This document shows, piece by piece, positions 54,746-64,000 of a DNA stretch of 64,000 bases (position 1 is its first letter; each line of letters opens with the position of its first letter). The position numbers and the translations under genes are program-made. A model generated the notes under the pieces. That model ran no database searches and was not told the origin of the DNA. It saw only the letters and a list, made by a program, of their open reading frames with translations. Source of the stretch: Hemerocallis citrina (taxonomy: Eukaryota; Streptophyta; Magnoliopsida; Asparagales; Asphodelaceae); contig CM030363.1 in assembly GCA_017893485.1 (NCBI GenBank), forward strand, positions 108,123,073-108,187,072. The letters run 5' to 3'.

Positions 54746-54761
54746 AGAAGTGGGGGGCTCG
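54746..54761 (+). promoter_or_regulatory. Polypurine tract of element B
   Basis: AGAAGTGGGGGGCTCG directly precedes the 3' LTR start TGATATGGC. Confidence 0.8.
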
Positions 54762-55361
54762 TGATATGGCTAAAAATGGGATTAAATCGGCCCGTTCAAA
54801 TCGGACATGAATCTTAAAGCTCAGGGGTAAAACGGTAATTTCACCTACAAACGGGTCTGAAATGGGAACTGGGTCTTTCTTCAAGACCCAATAACCCACG
54901 AACGGATCCACCTCAACTGGGTACGGGTCCCAACCCGAAATGAACCTGGTCCAGCGGGATAGAATTAGGGTTTCTGATTAATCCAAATCAACGGCCCTGA
55001 TTCATATCTATCCTTTCACTGGGAATTAGGGATTACATTCCTTATCTGATCACAGGGATTACATTCCTAATCTGATCCCTAAGGCGACTATAAATACCCC
55101 CCATCCACCACCATTAAGAGAAAAACAATACTTTTTCAGTTTAAGTTCTTACTTAATTATTCAGATTACTGACAAGAGCGTCAGAGGGTGCATCGCCGGG
55201 ATCCATCTCGGTGTCTCGCACTTTTTGCAGGTTCGCAGGAGCGGCAAGAGACCAAGTCAACATATTGGTGAAGGTCAACAGGTCAACAGGTTTGTTTTAT
55301 CGTTTTCTCCAAGAATCCACAAATTCATCTGTTTGCTCCCACACCGAAATTAGCAGCAACA
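54762..55361 (+). repeat. 3' LTR of element B (600 bp)
   Basis: TGATATGGC...GCAACA, partner of 37191-37791, with TATAAATACC near 55088. The TSD CCAAG follows. Confidence 0.95.
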
Positions 55362-55920
55362 CCAAGGCAAAGAAGTTTTAAATAAGAAAGGTCCCTCTCG
55401 AGCTTAAGGAATACGATCATTGACTGCATCCATAGGAACCAAGACCTATTTGCTTGGACGGCCTCAGATAGGTCCAAAATTTCGGAAGAATTGATCATGC
55501 ATAAACTGTGCGTCAACCCCGATGTCAACCCGGTGCAACAAAAGCGCCGTTTTTTTTTGCCCAAGTAGGCAACAAGCTGTGAAGGAAGAGGTCGACAAGC
55601 TTCTTGCCACTCGATTGATATAGGAAGTGAGCTACCCCGAATGGTTGGCCAACATAGTGATGGTCATGAATGCTAGTGGCAACTGGAGAATATGTATAGA
55701 ATTAACGGTTCTCAACAAGGCGTGTTCGAATGATTCCTTTCCGCTTCTGAGCATCGATGCCCTAATAGACGTCACATCGGGACATGAACTCCTTAACATC
55801 ACAGACTCGTTCTCAGGGTACAACTAGACTCAGATTTCCTCCGGACATCCCTAAGACTTTCTTTATCACCGACCAAGGACTCTATGAGTCATGTTGTTTG
55901 GCCTGAAGAACGAAGGTGCC
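55362..55920 (+). pseudogene. Element A reverse transcriptase, N-terminal part
   Basis: Broken frames include HKLCVNPDVNPVQQKRR (about 55498-55550), KEEVDKLLATRLI, then YPEWLANIVMVMNASGNWRICI and SFPLLSIDALIDVTSGHELLN (55627-55827). These are Tat-type reverse transcriptase blocks 1-3. There are stops near 55567 and 55620 and frame changes near 55826 and 55880. Solo LTR D cuts it at 55920 (TSD GTGCC). Confidence 0.75.
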
Positions 55921-58913
55921 TGTAATGCCCCATAATTTTTAATACAATATTTTGAATTAATGAAATTTTTTAAAATTAATTTATTTAATTATTTTGAATT
56001 TTTATAAAGTTGACATTTTCACACGTGCAAATATTTTTGAGGTGCAAATTTTCACTTTTGAATTGCTGAATAAATTCTCCTATTTATAATTGAGTATATT
56101 CTAAATTTTGGGATTTTTCTGAATAAAGAAACTATTTTTGGTAAATACTTTGAAAGAAAAGGGTTTTTGTGCATAATATCGTTTAGAGGTAAAATTCAAA
56201 TTCAAATTTTGGTTGTGCTGTTTTGGTAGGCCGATCTGGCAGTAGAGAGATTGGGGGGGAGATATTTTATCCCTCTAATTTGGTTTGGTTTTATTTTATT
56301 GAGTAAATATATAATTATTCAATATTGGGATTGTTGGGGGACTAAATTGCAAAACTGCGATCAAAACCCTAATAATTCAGAACCCGGTCATATATGAGAG
56401 GGCTAGAACAAAGGATTTTTGCATTATTCTTATTTTGGATATTTTTGGTGATTTGTTATAGTTTTGGAGTAGATCTTTGCTTGGAGGAGAAGGCTACTAG
56501 TTGCATCAATAATTCGTCGTGAGGTGGGTAACACTCCAACTCTCTTGACATTTTTATCTCTTGATTATGTAGTATCATGCTAGGGATGAACTTTTGTTAG
56601 CCATGGATTGTAAGTAGCATGATTATAATGGTTGTAGAGATGTATGTATGATTTGAAATTTGGATTATGGAACATAAAGATTGAATCTTATTTGTGTATA
56701 GATCTAAAATAATTTGTCTTGAATAAAGAAGTGGTTTATGCATGAAAGATCAATATTTTTATTTAAAGAAACAGATCTAATGAGAGTACATGTGATTGTA
56801 GATGTTAGATCTTGGTGTATAATTCAAGAAGCATGTTTTGAATGATTAAAAGATGAGATTTTTAGGGTTTATTCACTGTTTTAATACAAATAAAATTTTT
56901 GATGATGAATGCTAATTGTTTGTGCATGCAAATGTGTATATGGAAAGAAATATATATGAAAAATAAATCAAATTCTTGGAGGTTAGGGTTTCGAGGTCAA
57001 AACCCTATGGTTAGGGTTTCAGTCTCAGGGTTGAACAGTAACCCAAGGGTCACTGTTCATGGCTGTTGTTTTCTTTGGGTTTCCGGTTGGTTTGTTTGAG
57101 TTGTTATGGGTGTGTGTGTGTATATATGGTGTTGTGTGTTAGGGTTTGAGAACTCTAGTATACATATAGATGAGTATATGTATGTGTTTGAATCTAATAT
57201 TTGTGTGAAGTTAAATTGAGTTTCGAAGTTTTAAAATTTCAGATTTTGTCGAAATCTAGTTTCAAATTTAATGTATTCAAGTAATAATTTGAAGGAACAA
57301 ATCTGTATTTTTGTAGAATGAAATTCTTAGTTTTGAGGGGATGTATGTTTCAGTTTCGAAAGACGAAAACTTGAATTTGTGAAGGGTTATTTTCAGATTT
57401 CCAAAGCAGGGAAATTTCAGATTTTTAGCACCAAAGAATTTTTGATTTTTTTGGATGAGATTCCAAACAATAAAGAGGCTTGTTTCACTTTGATTTGATT
57501 GAATTCTAGTAGATTTATTGAACTTTATGGATGAATGGGAAGTGAGATTTAAAAGTTGAATATAAAAGATTTTCATAAATTGATTTTTTGTTTCCATATA
57601 TGAAAGAGTCTTTTATGGTAGTATCAGTTGATTAAAAGAAATGTGATTAATGAAGAGATTTGTGGATGTTGAAATGATATTTTGGAATAAAGTATTTCAT
57701 GTTTGAGATTGTGACTTACAGTCATGGTATTGTAGGAGAAATTGTTTTCAGAAAAGAGAATATGAAGAGTATTTTGTATAATTGAACCAAGTTGGGTTTT
57801 GATTTGCAATTTAGGGTTACAGTGAGAACCGTGGAAAGATTGTTACGGATTTTGTGTTGCGAGCACTAGAGGTTGAGCAGGACCCAGGATTACCGGCAAT
57901 GAATTAATTGATTTTAGGAATTAGCCAGGGAGGACTAGTGTTCCTAGTTTGTGGATTTAAGTTCAGTAGGGTGGAGTTAGCTCTAGGTGGCTCAGGCTAC
58001 TCCTATTTGTACATAAGGACAGGCACTATATGGTGATATGATGAAACAAGAGCAGATGTGAGTATGAGGGCCTCAGGATAATCTGCGGTGTGAGATAATC
58101 CCCGAAATTATCAAGGTGTGAGTGAAATAGTCTTCGGAATTACTTGCGATGTAGGATTGATCTCCAAAATTATCGAGATTGAGGCGATGCTCATGGGATG
58201 TCTGTGTGTGGTGAGGCGCCATAGCTTGCGGTGTGGGGTATTCTAAAAAATTCCAAGGTGTGAGTAAAATAGTCTCCGGAATTATCTTTGGATAGAGATT
58301 GACCTCCAAAATTATCGGGGCATGGGCTAGGTACACGCAGAATGTCTGAAGCATTAGCTTGCATAGCTAGGGATTGAACCCTAAAAAGTGGTGAACGTTA
58401 AGAGCTTGCCCTCAGACCTATGTAGAATGAGATGCATAGAATCCGAACAAGTGTGCATTAGTGTGCATCTTGTTTTCTCGAATATGCATTCTCTTTTGTT
58501 TTCTTGACACGCACTTACTTAGTATAGGTTCACTTGTTTATTTTTATAAGTCTTCTATTTTTTTTTCATGATGTGTGTCAAGTTTGTGATTGCGAGACTT
58601 TGGAGGGTTGCTATTACTATAGTATTGCGCCAGTTGTTTTCAATTGACGTCCCCACTCTGCTGGTCAATTTTGCTGAATTTGCGAGTAAGTTGCTTGAGC
58701 AAGGTTGAGGCTTGGAGTTTGAGATGACTGAAGTTTAAGTGATGGGATGTGTTGTAATAAATATGTGTAATTTTCCGCTATGCAATGTAATGAAAAACTG
58801 TTGTAATGAAAGTTGTATTTTTTCCCTGTGTTTATACTTTGTTTGGATTACATTGAAGTAAAGATTCTGGATTTGTGTCTTTTATTTTATGATTGAAATT
58901 TGAGGCGCTACAG
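55921..58913 (+). repeat. Solo LTR D, Tekay-like (2993 bp), TSD GTGCC
   Basis: TGTAATGCCCC...GCGCTACA, flanked by GTGCC (55916-55920 and 58914-58918). It has a telo-box at 56364-56372, TATATGA at 56391-56397, a splice donor GAGGTGGGT near 56521 and TTTTCCGCTATGC near 58775. An internal two-copy duplication of about 143 bp starts near 58086 and 58229. The telo-box, TATA and splice-donor order is the same as in solo LTR H, so they belong to related families. Confidence 0.9.
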
Positions 58914-59598
58914 TGCCACTTACTAACGGCTAGTCAGTAAAGTGTTTAAAGCACAAATAGGTTGAAATATGGAGGTTTATGTTGATGACATACTCATCAA
59001 GAGCCTCGGAAAAGAGGATCATGTTAAAGATCTCGAAGAGGCCTTTAATGTCATGTGGAAGCATAACATGAGATTAAGCCTCTTTGAAATGCACCTTTAG
59101 CGTCTCCTCTGAAAAGTTCTTAGGCTTCATGGTGAGCCAGAGGGGTATAAAAGCTAACCCAAAGAAAATCCAAGCCATCCTCGACATGGCGCCTCTGACC
59201 AAGGTTAAATAGGTCTTGAGGCTTACCGAGCGCCTTGCCGCAATCAGAGGATTCCTTTCTAAATTTGGGGAAAAGTGGCTCTCTTTCCTCAAAGCTCTCC
59301 GTGGAGCCAAAAACTTTGAGTGGGAGGAACCACAACATCGAGCCTTTGACCAGTTAAAGGAATACCTAGTGAACCCCCCTCTGTTGAGCAACCCGAGTTG
59401 GGAAAGACCCTCTACCTCTATCTGGCCACTTCGGAGCAGACTCTAAGCACCGTCCTAGTGCAGATGGAGGACAAAGTTCAAAAACCCGTCAACTACGTGA
59501 GTAAGGTCCTCCATGACACCGAGCTCCGTTACACGAAGATGGAAAAGATGGTGTATGGATTAATAGTTGCCGCCTAAAAGCTTCATCCCTACTTCTAG
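58914..59598 (+). pseudogene. Element A reverse transcriptase C-terminal part and RNase H start
   Basis: After solo LTR D it reads EVYVDDILIKS (catalytic VDD, about 58973-59000), then FLGFMVSQRGIKANPKKIQAI, RLAAIRGFLSKFGEKWLSFLKAL and FEWEEPQHRAFDQLKEYL, and RNase H pieces to VYGLIVAA near 59560. Stops at 59097-59099 and elsewhere, plus frame changes, make it non-functional. Solo LTR E interrupts it (TSD TCTAG at 59594-59598). Confidence 0.8.
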
Positions 59599-61685
59599 TG
59601 TAACCCCTGTTTTTCATTTTCGGTATTTTGGATGTATTTTTTTTCTTGGTGTATTTATTCATCGTGTAATCTCTTTTTGGAACATGTATTGTATCTTCAT
59701 GCTCATATATTCATCTATTTGATTTGCCGTCTTTTATTTGTTCTTCTTGATTCAATTGTCAGCCTATTGTTTCGTCTCTGTTTGATCGAGCTATTATTTT
59801 TTTATTCCCATTATTTAATTGTTCATGTCCTATTTTATGTATTCATTCTGTTCCCATCTCCTATTGGATCCCTTATAACCATATAAACCCATTTAAATCA
59901 TATACCCAAATACCCTACCTTATTTTCCCTTTTGGGTCTGTTAAGATCCTACAACCATTAAACCCATTATACCCCAAACCCTTTCGGACTCGATACCCAA
60001 TATGTTACCCCACCCGTCATCACCTCATAACCCTCATACCTGTGTATATATATTTACCCACTGTGTCCACACCTAGCTGCCTATACCTCCTAAACCCTAG
60101 ACCCTTCATCGCTGTTCTAAACCCCCGACCTTCAACCCATCTCCCTATACCCAGTCTCCTCCCGACTCCACCCCTCGGCGACACCCTTGCATCTCCCATC
60201 CCTGCTCACGATCACAGCAGCATCAGCAGCACCAGCAGCACCCGATGCCATGTCCCCTGACTCCCTGTCCGATGCAGCAGCGACGTGCACCCCTTGTGCA
60301 CTGTCCCCTCCTGTCATCCCCTGAGAGTCTATTTTTCAGATTTTCTGACGGATCCAGATTTGCATATTTTTGGCAACGGGAATCCTAGACTTGGTGCAGT
60401 ACTGTCTTGCTGTCCTGAACTAGAATTTTCGTTGTCCTACTCTCTTATGAGTTGTCTATCACCTGTACATATTTATCTTCCGACTGAACCTGTTACTTGT
60501 TTATACCATGTTATTTTTGCCCTGTTTTGTGACACGTATATGCCTGTTCAATAATAATAGCAAGTAATCAAGCCGGGGTTAAGGGAAAGACCTGAGTAGT
60601 GGAAAATATAGGTATGTGTACTCAGAAGGGAGCCCGTGTTTCCCATTTTTATGTTTGATTCATGTTGATACATGAACCTGTTGTACTTTATGTTTGATTC
60701 ATGAATCTTTGGATTTGTGAACCTGTTGTACTTTATACCTTGATTCATGAACCTATTGGTTCGTGTACCTGTTACCTGTTGATGGATGAATCGTTGGTTT
60801 GTGTACCTATTTACTATTTGATTCATGAACCTGTTCCTGTTACCTGTTACATGATTCCTGAGTACACGGTCCCTATAGAAACCCACCACTAGATCTACAC
60901 GTAACTTGTTTGAATATAGCAACCATATGGTAAAAATCTAGGATGCATGAAGTGCTACCTAGATAGAAATAAATACAAGACTTGACATAACACGACACCT
61001 GTTACATGCTTACCTGTACATGCTAATTGACACCTGTTACATGTTTACCTGCTTACATGATACCTATTACCTGTCACATGTCACATGTCACATGCACCTG
61101 TTATCTCACCACATTAACTGATTCTGTTCATGATTTATACTAGTTGTTCTATTTTGTTATCATGTCTATTCCATGCTATATTTGCTTCCACTGTTACTCT
61201 ATGTTGTTTATTCTTTTCCTGTACTTGTGCCTGCACTGCAAGCGGCCCGTAACTTGCATTGAAGGGCGTTTTGTTTCTCTTTCCTTTTTCCTGCAATTTG
61301 TTAAATTGCAGATTATGGTGATCAACTGCCCGATGGAGTAGGTGATCTGAGATTCTAGTTGCTGGAGTTTTTGCTAAAATTTACTTTCCTGCTATTCTTG
61401 AATAAATATAATTACTACATAAATTTTGTATTGGGCAATGTGACCCAGAATTTATAACTTGTTCCAGATCTGGTTTATTTGAGATTTATTAAATTTTGTT
61501 CAAGTAAATTCTGTTGGTATAATGATTCATTCATGCATGCGTGGTTGATTTCTCCTTGTTTACCTTTTGTTATTCCTGTGAAATGTTGTAAAAATCCTGA
61601 CAGCTTATGGATGATGAAAATCCTTCGCTGGACTTAGTCACATATCTATATTCCATATTTTCTTTTTGGGAAGCAGGGCGTGACA
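59599..61685 (+). repeat. Solo LTR E (2087 bp), TSD TCTAG
   Basis: TGTAACCCCTG...GGGCGTGACA, flanked by TCTAG (59594-59598 and 61686-61690). TATATATATT near 60043 is a possible TATA box. A repeat-rich stretch (GATTCATGAACCTGTTG and CCTGTTACCTGTTACATG variants) runs from about 60655 to 61100. Removing it rejoins element A RNase H. Its family is different from D and H. Confidence 0.85.
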
Positions 61686-61971
61686 TCTAGGCACACTACA
61701 TTCAAGTCCTTACCGATCATCTGCTAAAGTAGGTCCTTCACAAACAAGAGAGCTCTGGATGGTTAGAAAAATGGTCAATCAAGCTAAGTCAGGATGATAT
61801 CAGTTATAAGTTGAGGACGAGAATCAAGCCCCAAGCCTTGGCCGAGTTTATCATTGAGATCATCATTCTTGACACATCCTAGGTACTGATGTTCCCTTCT
61901 TGAGCCTTTATGTTGACGGGTCCTCATGTGAAGAAGGAAGTGGAGCAGGGGTAATATTGTTGGACCAGACC
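61686..61971 (+). pseudogene. Element A RNase H end and start of second RNase H domain
   Basis: Reads YIQVLTDHLL, WSIKLSQDDISYKLRTRIKPQALAEF and then FMLTGPHVKKEVEQG or, in the next frame, YVDGSSCEEGSGAGVI (about 61910-61955). The first part is the end of RNase H and the second is the beginning of the extra (archaeal-type) RNase H known in Tat elements, which supports the lineage. It is cut by the hAT fragment at 61972. Confidence 0.75.
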
Positions 61972-62168
61972 TAGTGGTGGCAATCGGGTCGATCGAGGCG
62001 GGTCGGGTCGAACCCAAGTCAGGGTGGGTTTGGGTCGGTTTGAGAGCTTAACAAGGCTATGTTGGAAAATGGTAGAGTCGACCTGCAAACCCAAACTGAG
62101 TCGAACCCGTTACGGGTTGATTCGGGTCCCAGGGTTGGCCCAGTTTAGATTTTTTTATTTTTTTTCAA

Positions 62169-62214
<46 letters not shown>

Positions 62215-62714
62215 AATAAAATTCAAAGAGTGAAAGTGTGAAAGAAAATTGTATATATTATTCATTTGAACTTCTATGATCTTTTTACAATTTTTTTACA
62301 TACAATTTGCTAGCTAGATGTTGTTGGTCTTCAATTTGCTATTGTTGTTGTTGTTGTTCTTCGGGCGAGTTGCTTCCACTTGTTGACGTGTCGATCAAGA
62401 TTCCTTGAGTCCTATCTTCAACCTTCATCCAATCTTCCGTGCACACGAGCATCTCCAACGATTGAGGCTTCAAGCGATTCCTGTAATCTGTTAGAACTCT
62501 GCCACTTGTAGAAAATGCAATTTTTGAAGCAACTGTAGAGACAAGAGGAGTTAGTAGATCTTTAGCCATATTTTTAAGAATATTATAAACATGTTCATGT
62601 TCTTAGTCCTAGATTTTTTGATTGAATTTGAGCAAGTAAATTAAAAGTGGTATCATCTAATTTAATCTTACCCTTACCTCTAGAAGTAGAAGAAGAAGAA
62701 GTAACTATACTAGT
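61972..62714 (-). mobile_element. hAT transposon fragment with terminal repeat and transposase C-terminus
   Basis: The left end TAGTGGTGGCAATCGGGTCG is a typical hAT terminus rich in GGGTCGGGTC. A TA microsatellite (62172-62211) lies in the 3' UTR region. The minus-strand ORF covers the hAT dimerisation domain. The other end is lost at the LTR that begins at 62715. An 8-bp TSD was not established. Confidence 0.75.
62339..62569 (-). pseudogene. hAT transposase, C-terminal dimerisation domain
   Basis: Reads LVSTVASKIAFSTSGRVLTDYRN and LEMLVCTEDWM, the conserved hAT C-terminal signature (normally VSTVASESAFS). Here the segment is SKIAFS. It is about 76 codons with no preceding catalytic domain in the window, so it is a fragment. 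The C-terminal Gln run encodes the TTG repeat at 62342-62357. Confidence 0.8.
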
Positions 62715-64000
62715 TGTAACACCTCGAATTCCAAATAAGACTGAATTTGAAGTTCCATAGGATCTTTACACTTCTCTTCGTACAATTTTACAAGGAATTA
62801 AAAACTTTTATTACATCAAAGTTACATTTAAACACTGGAAGCAAAGTTACAACATTTACATGAATGAAATACAACAACGCTAGAATAAATTTTTAAGCTT
62901 CAATTCCTCCTTAGTCTTTTTCATGTACTTTATCCTGCATAGAAACTGTGGGCACGTCAGTTCATTCAACTGACTAAGGATATAATAAATCAATTTCTCT
63001 TACTTAGAAAGCACACACTTGTCCCAAAACAAAGCTACGGGGACTATCCTATTGATGTCGTGTGTGAATGTGCACTAAAACCTTAATGCAATTATTTATG
63101 TTACATGACATTAATGCGCACTTGTTCAGATTATATGCATCCCATACTACATAGGTCGGAGGGCAAGCCCTTAATCGTTCTTCATCTTGTAGGGTTCAAT
63201 CCCTCGCCATGACTTAAACTACTACGGTAACTATGGTAAGTATCCTAGATGTTCTATGAGTTACGAGCCCATGTCCAAACAGCCTGGAGGGGAATCCCAC
63301 GTCGTAACATGACGCATCATGCAGAGCCTATGGACAATTCAGTCTCCGTCATGGAACGATGGCACCACCCGTAGTCACCAAACAGCCCACAAGCGTCGCC
63401 ATCGGGATGATAATTCCGGTGTAGTGTTCACGCCATGAAATGACGCATCAAGCAGGCAGCCTATGAATCACTCTCACACCACCAATCCGATGGCCCTCAT
63501 ACTCGTATTTTTCTCTTACTTTCGTCACATCTCCACTATGTGTCTAGTTCTTAGTTTATTTGAGTCATGAATAAAATCAATCCCATAGAGTTAGCACTCT
63601 CACTATAACGGTCTTAACCATTTAATAGCACGACCCAAATCTTGGTATTTTCATTTCAAATCTTATCTCAACAATTTCTTTAAATGCCGGTATGAGGCCT
63701 TGGCTACACCCTAGTTCTCAATTTCACTTCATATTCACAAAATTGAGTTTTCATCTCATAAAGTTTTTTTTCATAATTCAACCATGATTTACATTTCATT
63801 TCTATGAATCAATCTCATACTTAAAGTTCAATTTCAATTTATACCTTTCACATTCAAAATTAATCTCAAAAACTCCATTTAATTCTCACACTATTATTTC
63901 TTCCCTTTACTTGGTCCAAAATCACAATTATAATTTTCATTTAACTCTCAATTGCATAACTTGCACAAATTAATGAATGAAATCCATAAATAAACACACT
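62715..64000 (-). repeat. Tekay-like LTR, related to element C, cut by window end
   Basis: It starts TGTAACACCTCGAATTCC and runs to the window end, parallel to 38366 onward of element C (same order: TTTACAAGGAATTAAAAACTTT, CATCCCATACTACATAGGTC, CGCCATGAAATGACGCATCAAGCAGG). It is clearly more diverged than the two LTRs of C. Orientation is inferred from C. Only the first 1.29 kb is visible. Confidence 0.8.

Larger units (their letters stand above)
37191..55361 (+). mobile_element. Element B: gag-only Tat-related retrotransposon (TR-GAG-like), TSD CCAAG
   Basis: LTRs 37191-37791 and 54762-55361 are flanked by CCAAG (37186-37190 and 55362-55366). It has a PBS, a gag interrupted by element C, a 4.3-kb non-coding tail with tandem repeats, and a polypurine tract at 54746-54761. 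No protease, reverse transcriptase or integrase is present. Without C the element is about 7.3 kb. It fits the class of terminal-repeat retrotransposons carrying only gag, which rely on enzymes of autonomous relatives. Confidence 0.88.
34184..64000 (+). mobile_element. Decayed Tat-lineage Ty3/gypsy element A, interrupted by at least five later insertions
   Basis: 5' LTR 34184-34768, PBS-like site 34771-34788, gag remnant 34855-36676, protease remnant 36677-37185, then pol fragments at 55362-55920, 58914-59598 and 61686-61971 separated by elements B, D, E and F. The gag and pol segments join in the right domain order once inserts bounded by TSDs are set aside. The 3' LTR is outside the window. 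Many stops and frameshifts show that it is old. Confidence 0.8.

Noticed and set aside
1..64000. CRISPR array, tRNA or rRNA genes
   Set aside because: None seen. The tRNA-like segments are primer-binding sites of retroelements, and direct repeats lack spacer structure.

Overview
The window is nuclear DNA from a flowering plant and consists almost entirely of transposable elements nested in one another. The evidence is the set of plant-specific Ty3/gypsy lineages (Athila, Tat, Tekay/Del chromovirus), a MULE, a hAT fragment and an endogenous pararetrovirus. No host protein-coding gene can be supported. Lineage names rest on domain motifs, primer-binding sites and termini read directly; no database was searched.

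Layout. (1) 1-15455: two nearly identical Athila-type elements in tandem, LTR-internal-LTR-internal-LTR, with the first LTR off the left edge. The shared LTR is 5410-7112, the tRNA-Asp-type PBS 7119-7136, gag 7238-8746, pol 8728-12750 and the last LTR 13754-15455. Each copy has a different 1-nt frameshift in what was one gag-pol frame. (2) 15456-16484: remnant of a Tekay-like LTR, minus strand. (3) 16485-16758 and 19484 to about 21970: a decayed caulimovirid-like endogenous pararetrovirus with an RNase H remnant, a 35S-like promoter with an as-1-type box, and an initiator-Met-type PBS. It is split by a solo LTR (16759-19483, TSD AATAC). (4) 22207-23160: a GGT-rich minisatellite. (5) 23318-32646: a complete-length MULE with about 110-bp TIRs and a 10-bp TSD, a broken spliced transposase gene (24729-28768), a 479-bp LTR-like insert (24238-24716) and a TRIM-like element (30525-31827). 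(6) 32657-34183: unassigned DNA with a 180-bp tandem duplication.

(7) 34184-64000: a decayed Tat-lineage element (A) whose 5' LTR is 34184-34768. It is interrupted by a gag-only Tat-related element B (37191-55361, TSD CCAAG), a solo LTR (55921-58913, TSD GTGCC), another solo LTR (59599-61685, TSD TCTAG) and a hAT fragment (from 61972), which is itself cut by a Tekay-like LTR (62715 to the window end). B is interrupted in gag by a full minus-strand Tekay/Del chromovirus C (38366-49229, TSD TCAAG). The TSDs give the relative order of insertion.

The autonomous elements encode the usual gag, protease, reverse transcriptase/RNase H and integrase set, but every pol or transposase here carries at least one visible break. 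The Athila pol frames are the least damaged.

The most unusual signals are non-coding. Paired AGTCGACT palindromes lie about 20 nt apart in two unrelated retrotransposon families (Athila and Tekay C). In the Athila LTR a row of hairpins has unrelated stems but the same GATACCA-containing loop. A hairpin plus polypurine module is duplicated about 790 nt apart in Athila. A TRIM-like element has only 77 bp between its LTRs, and its second LTR contains an inverted duplication of the LTR tip. The chromovirus C carries an extra acidic/coiled-coil ORF upstream of gag.
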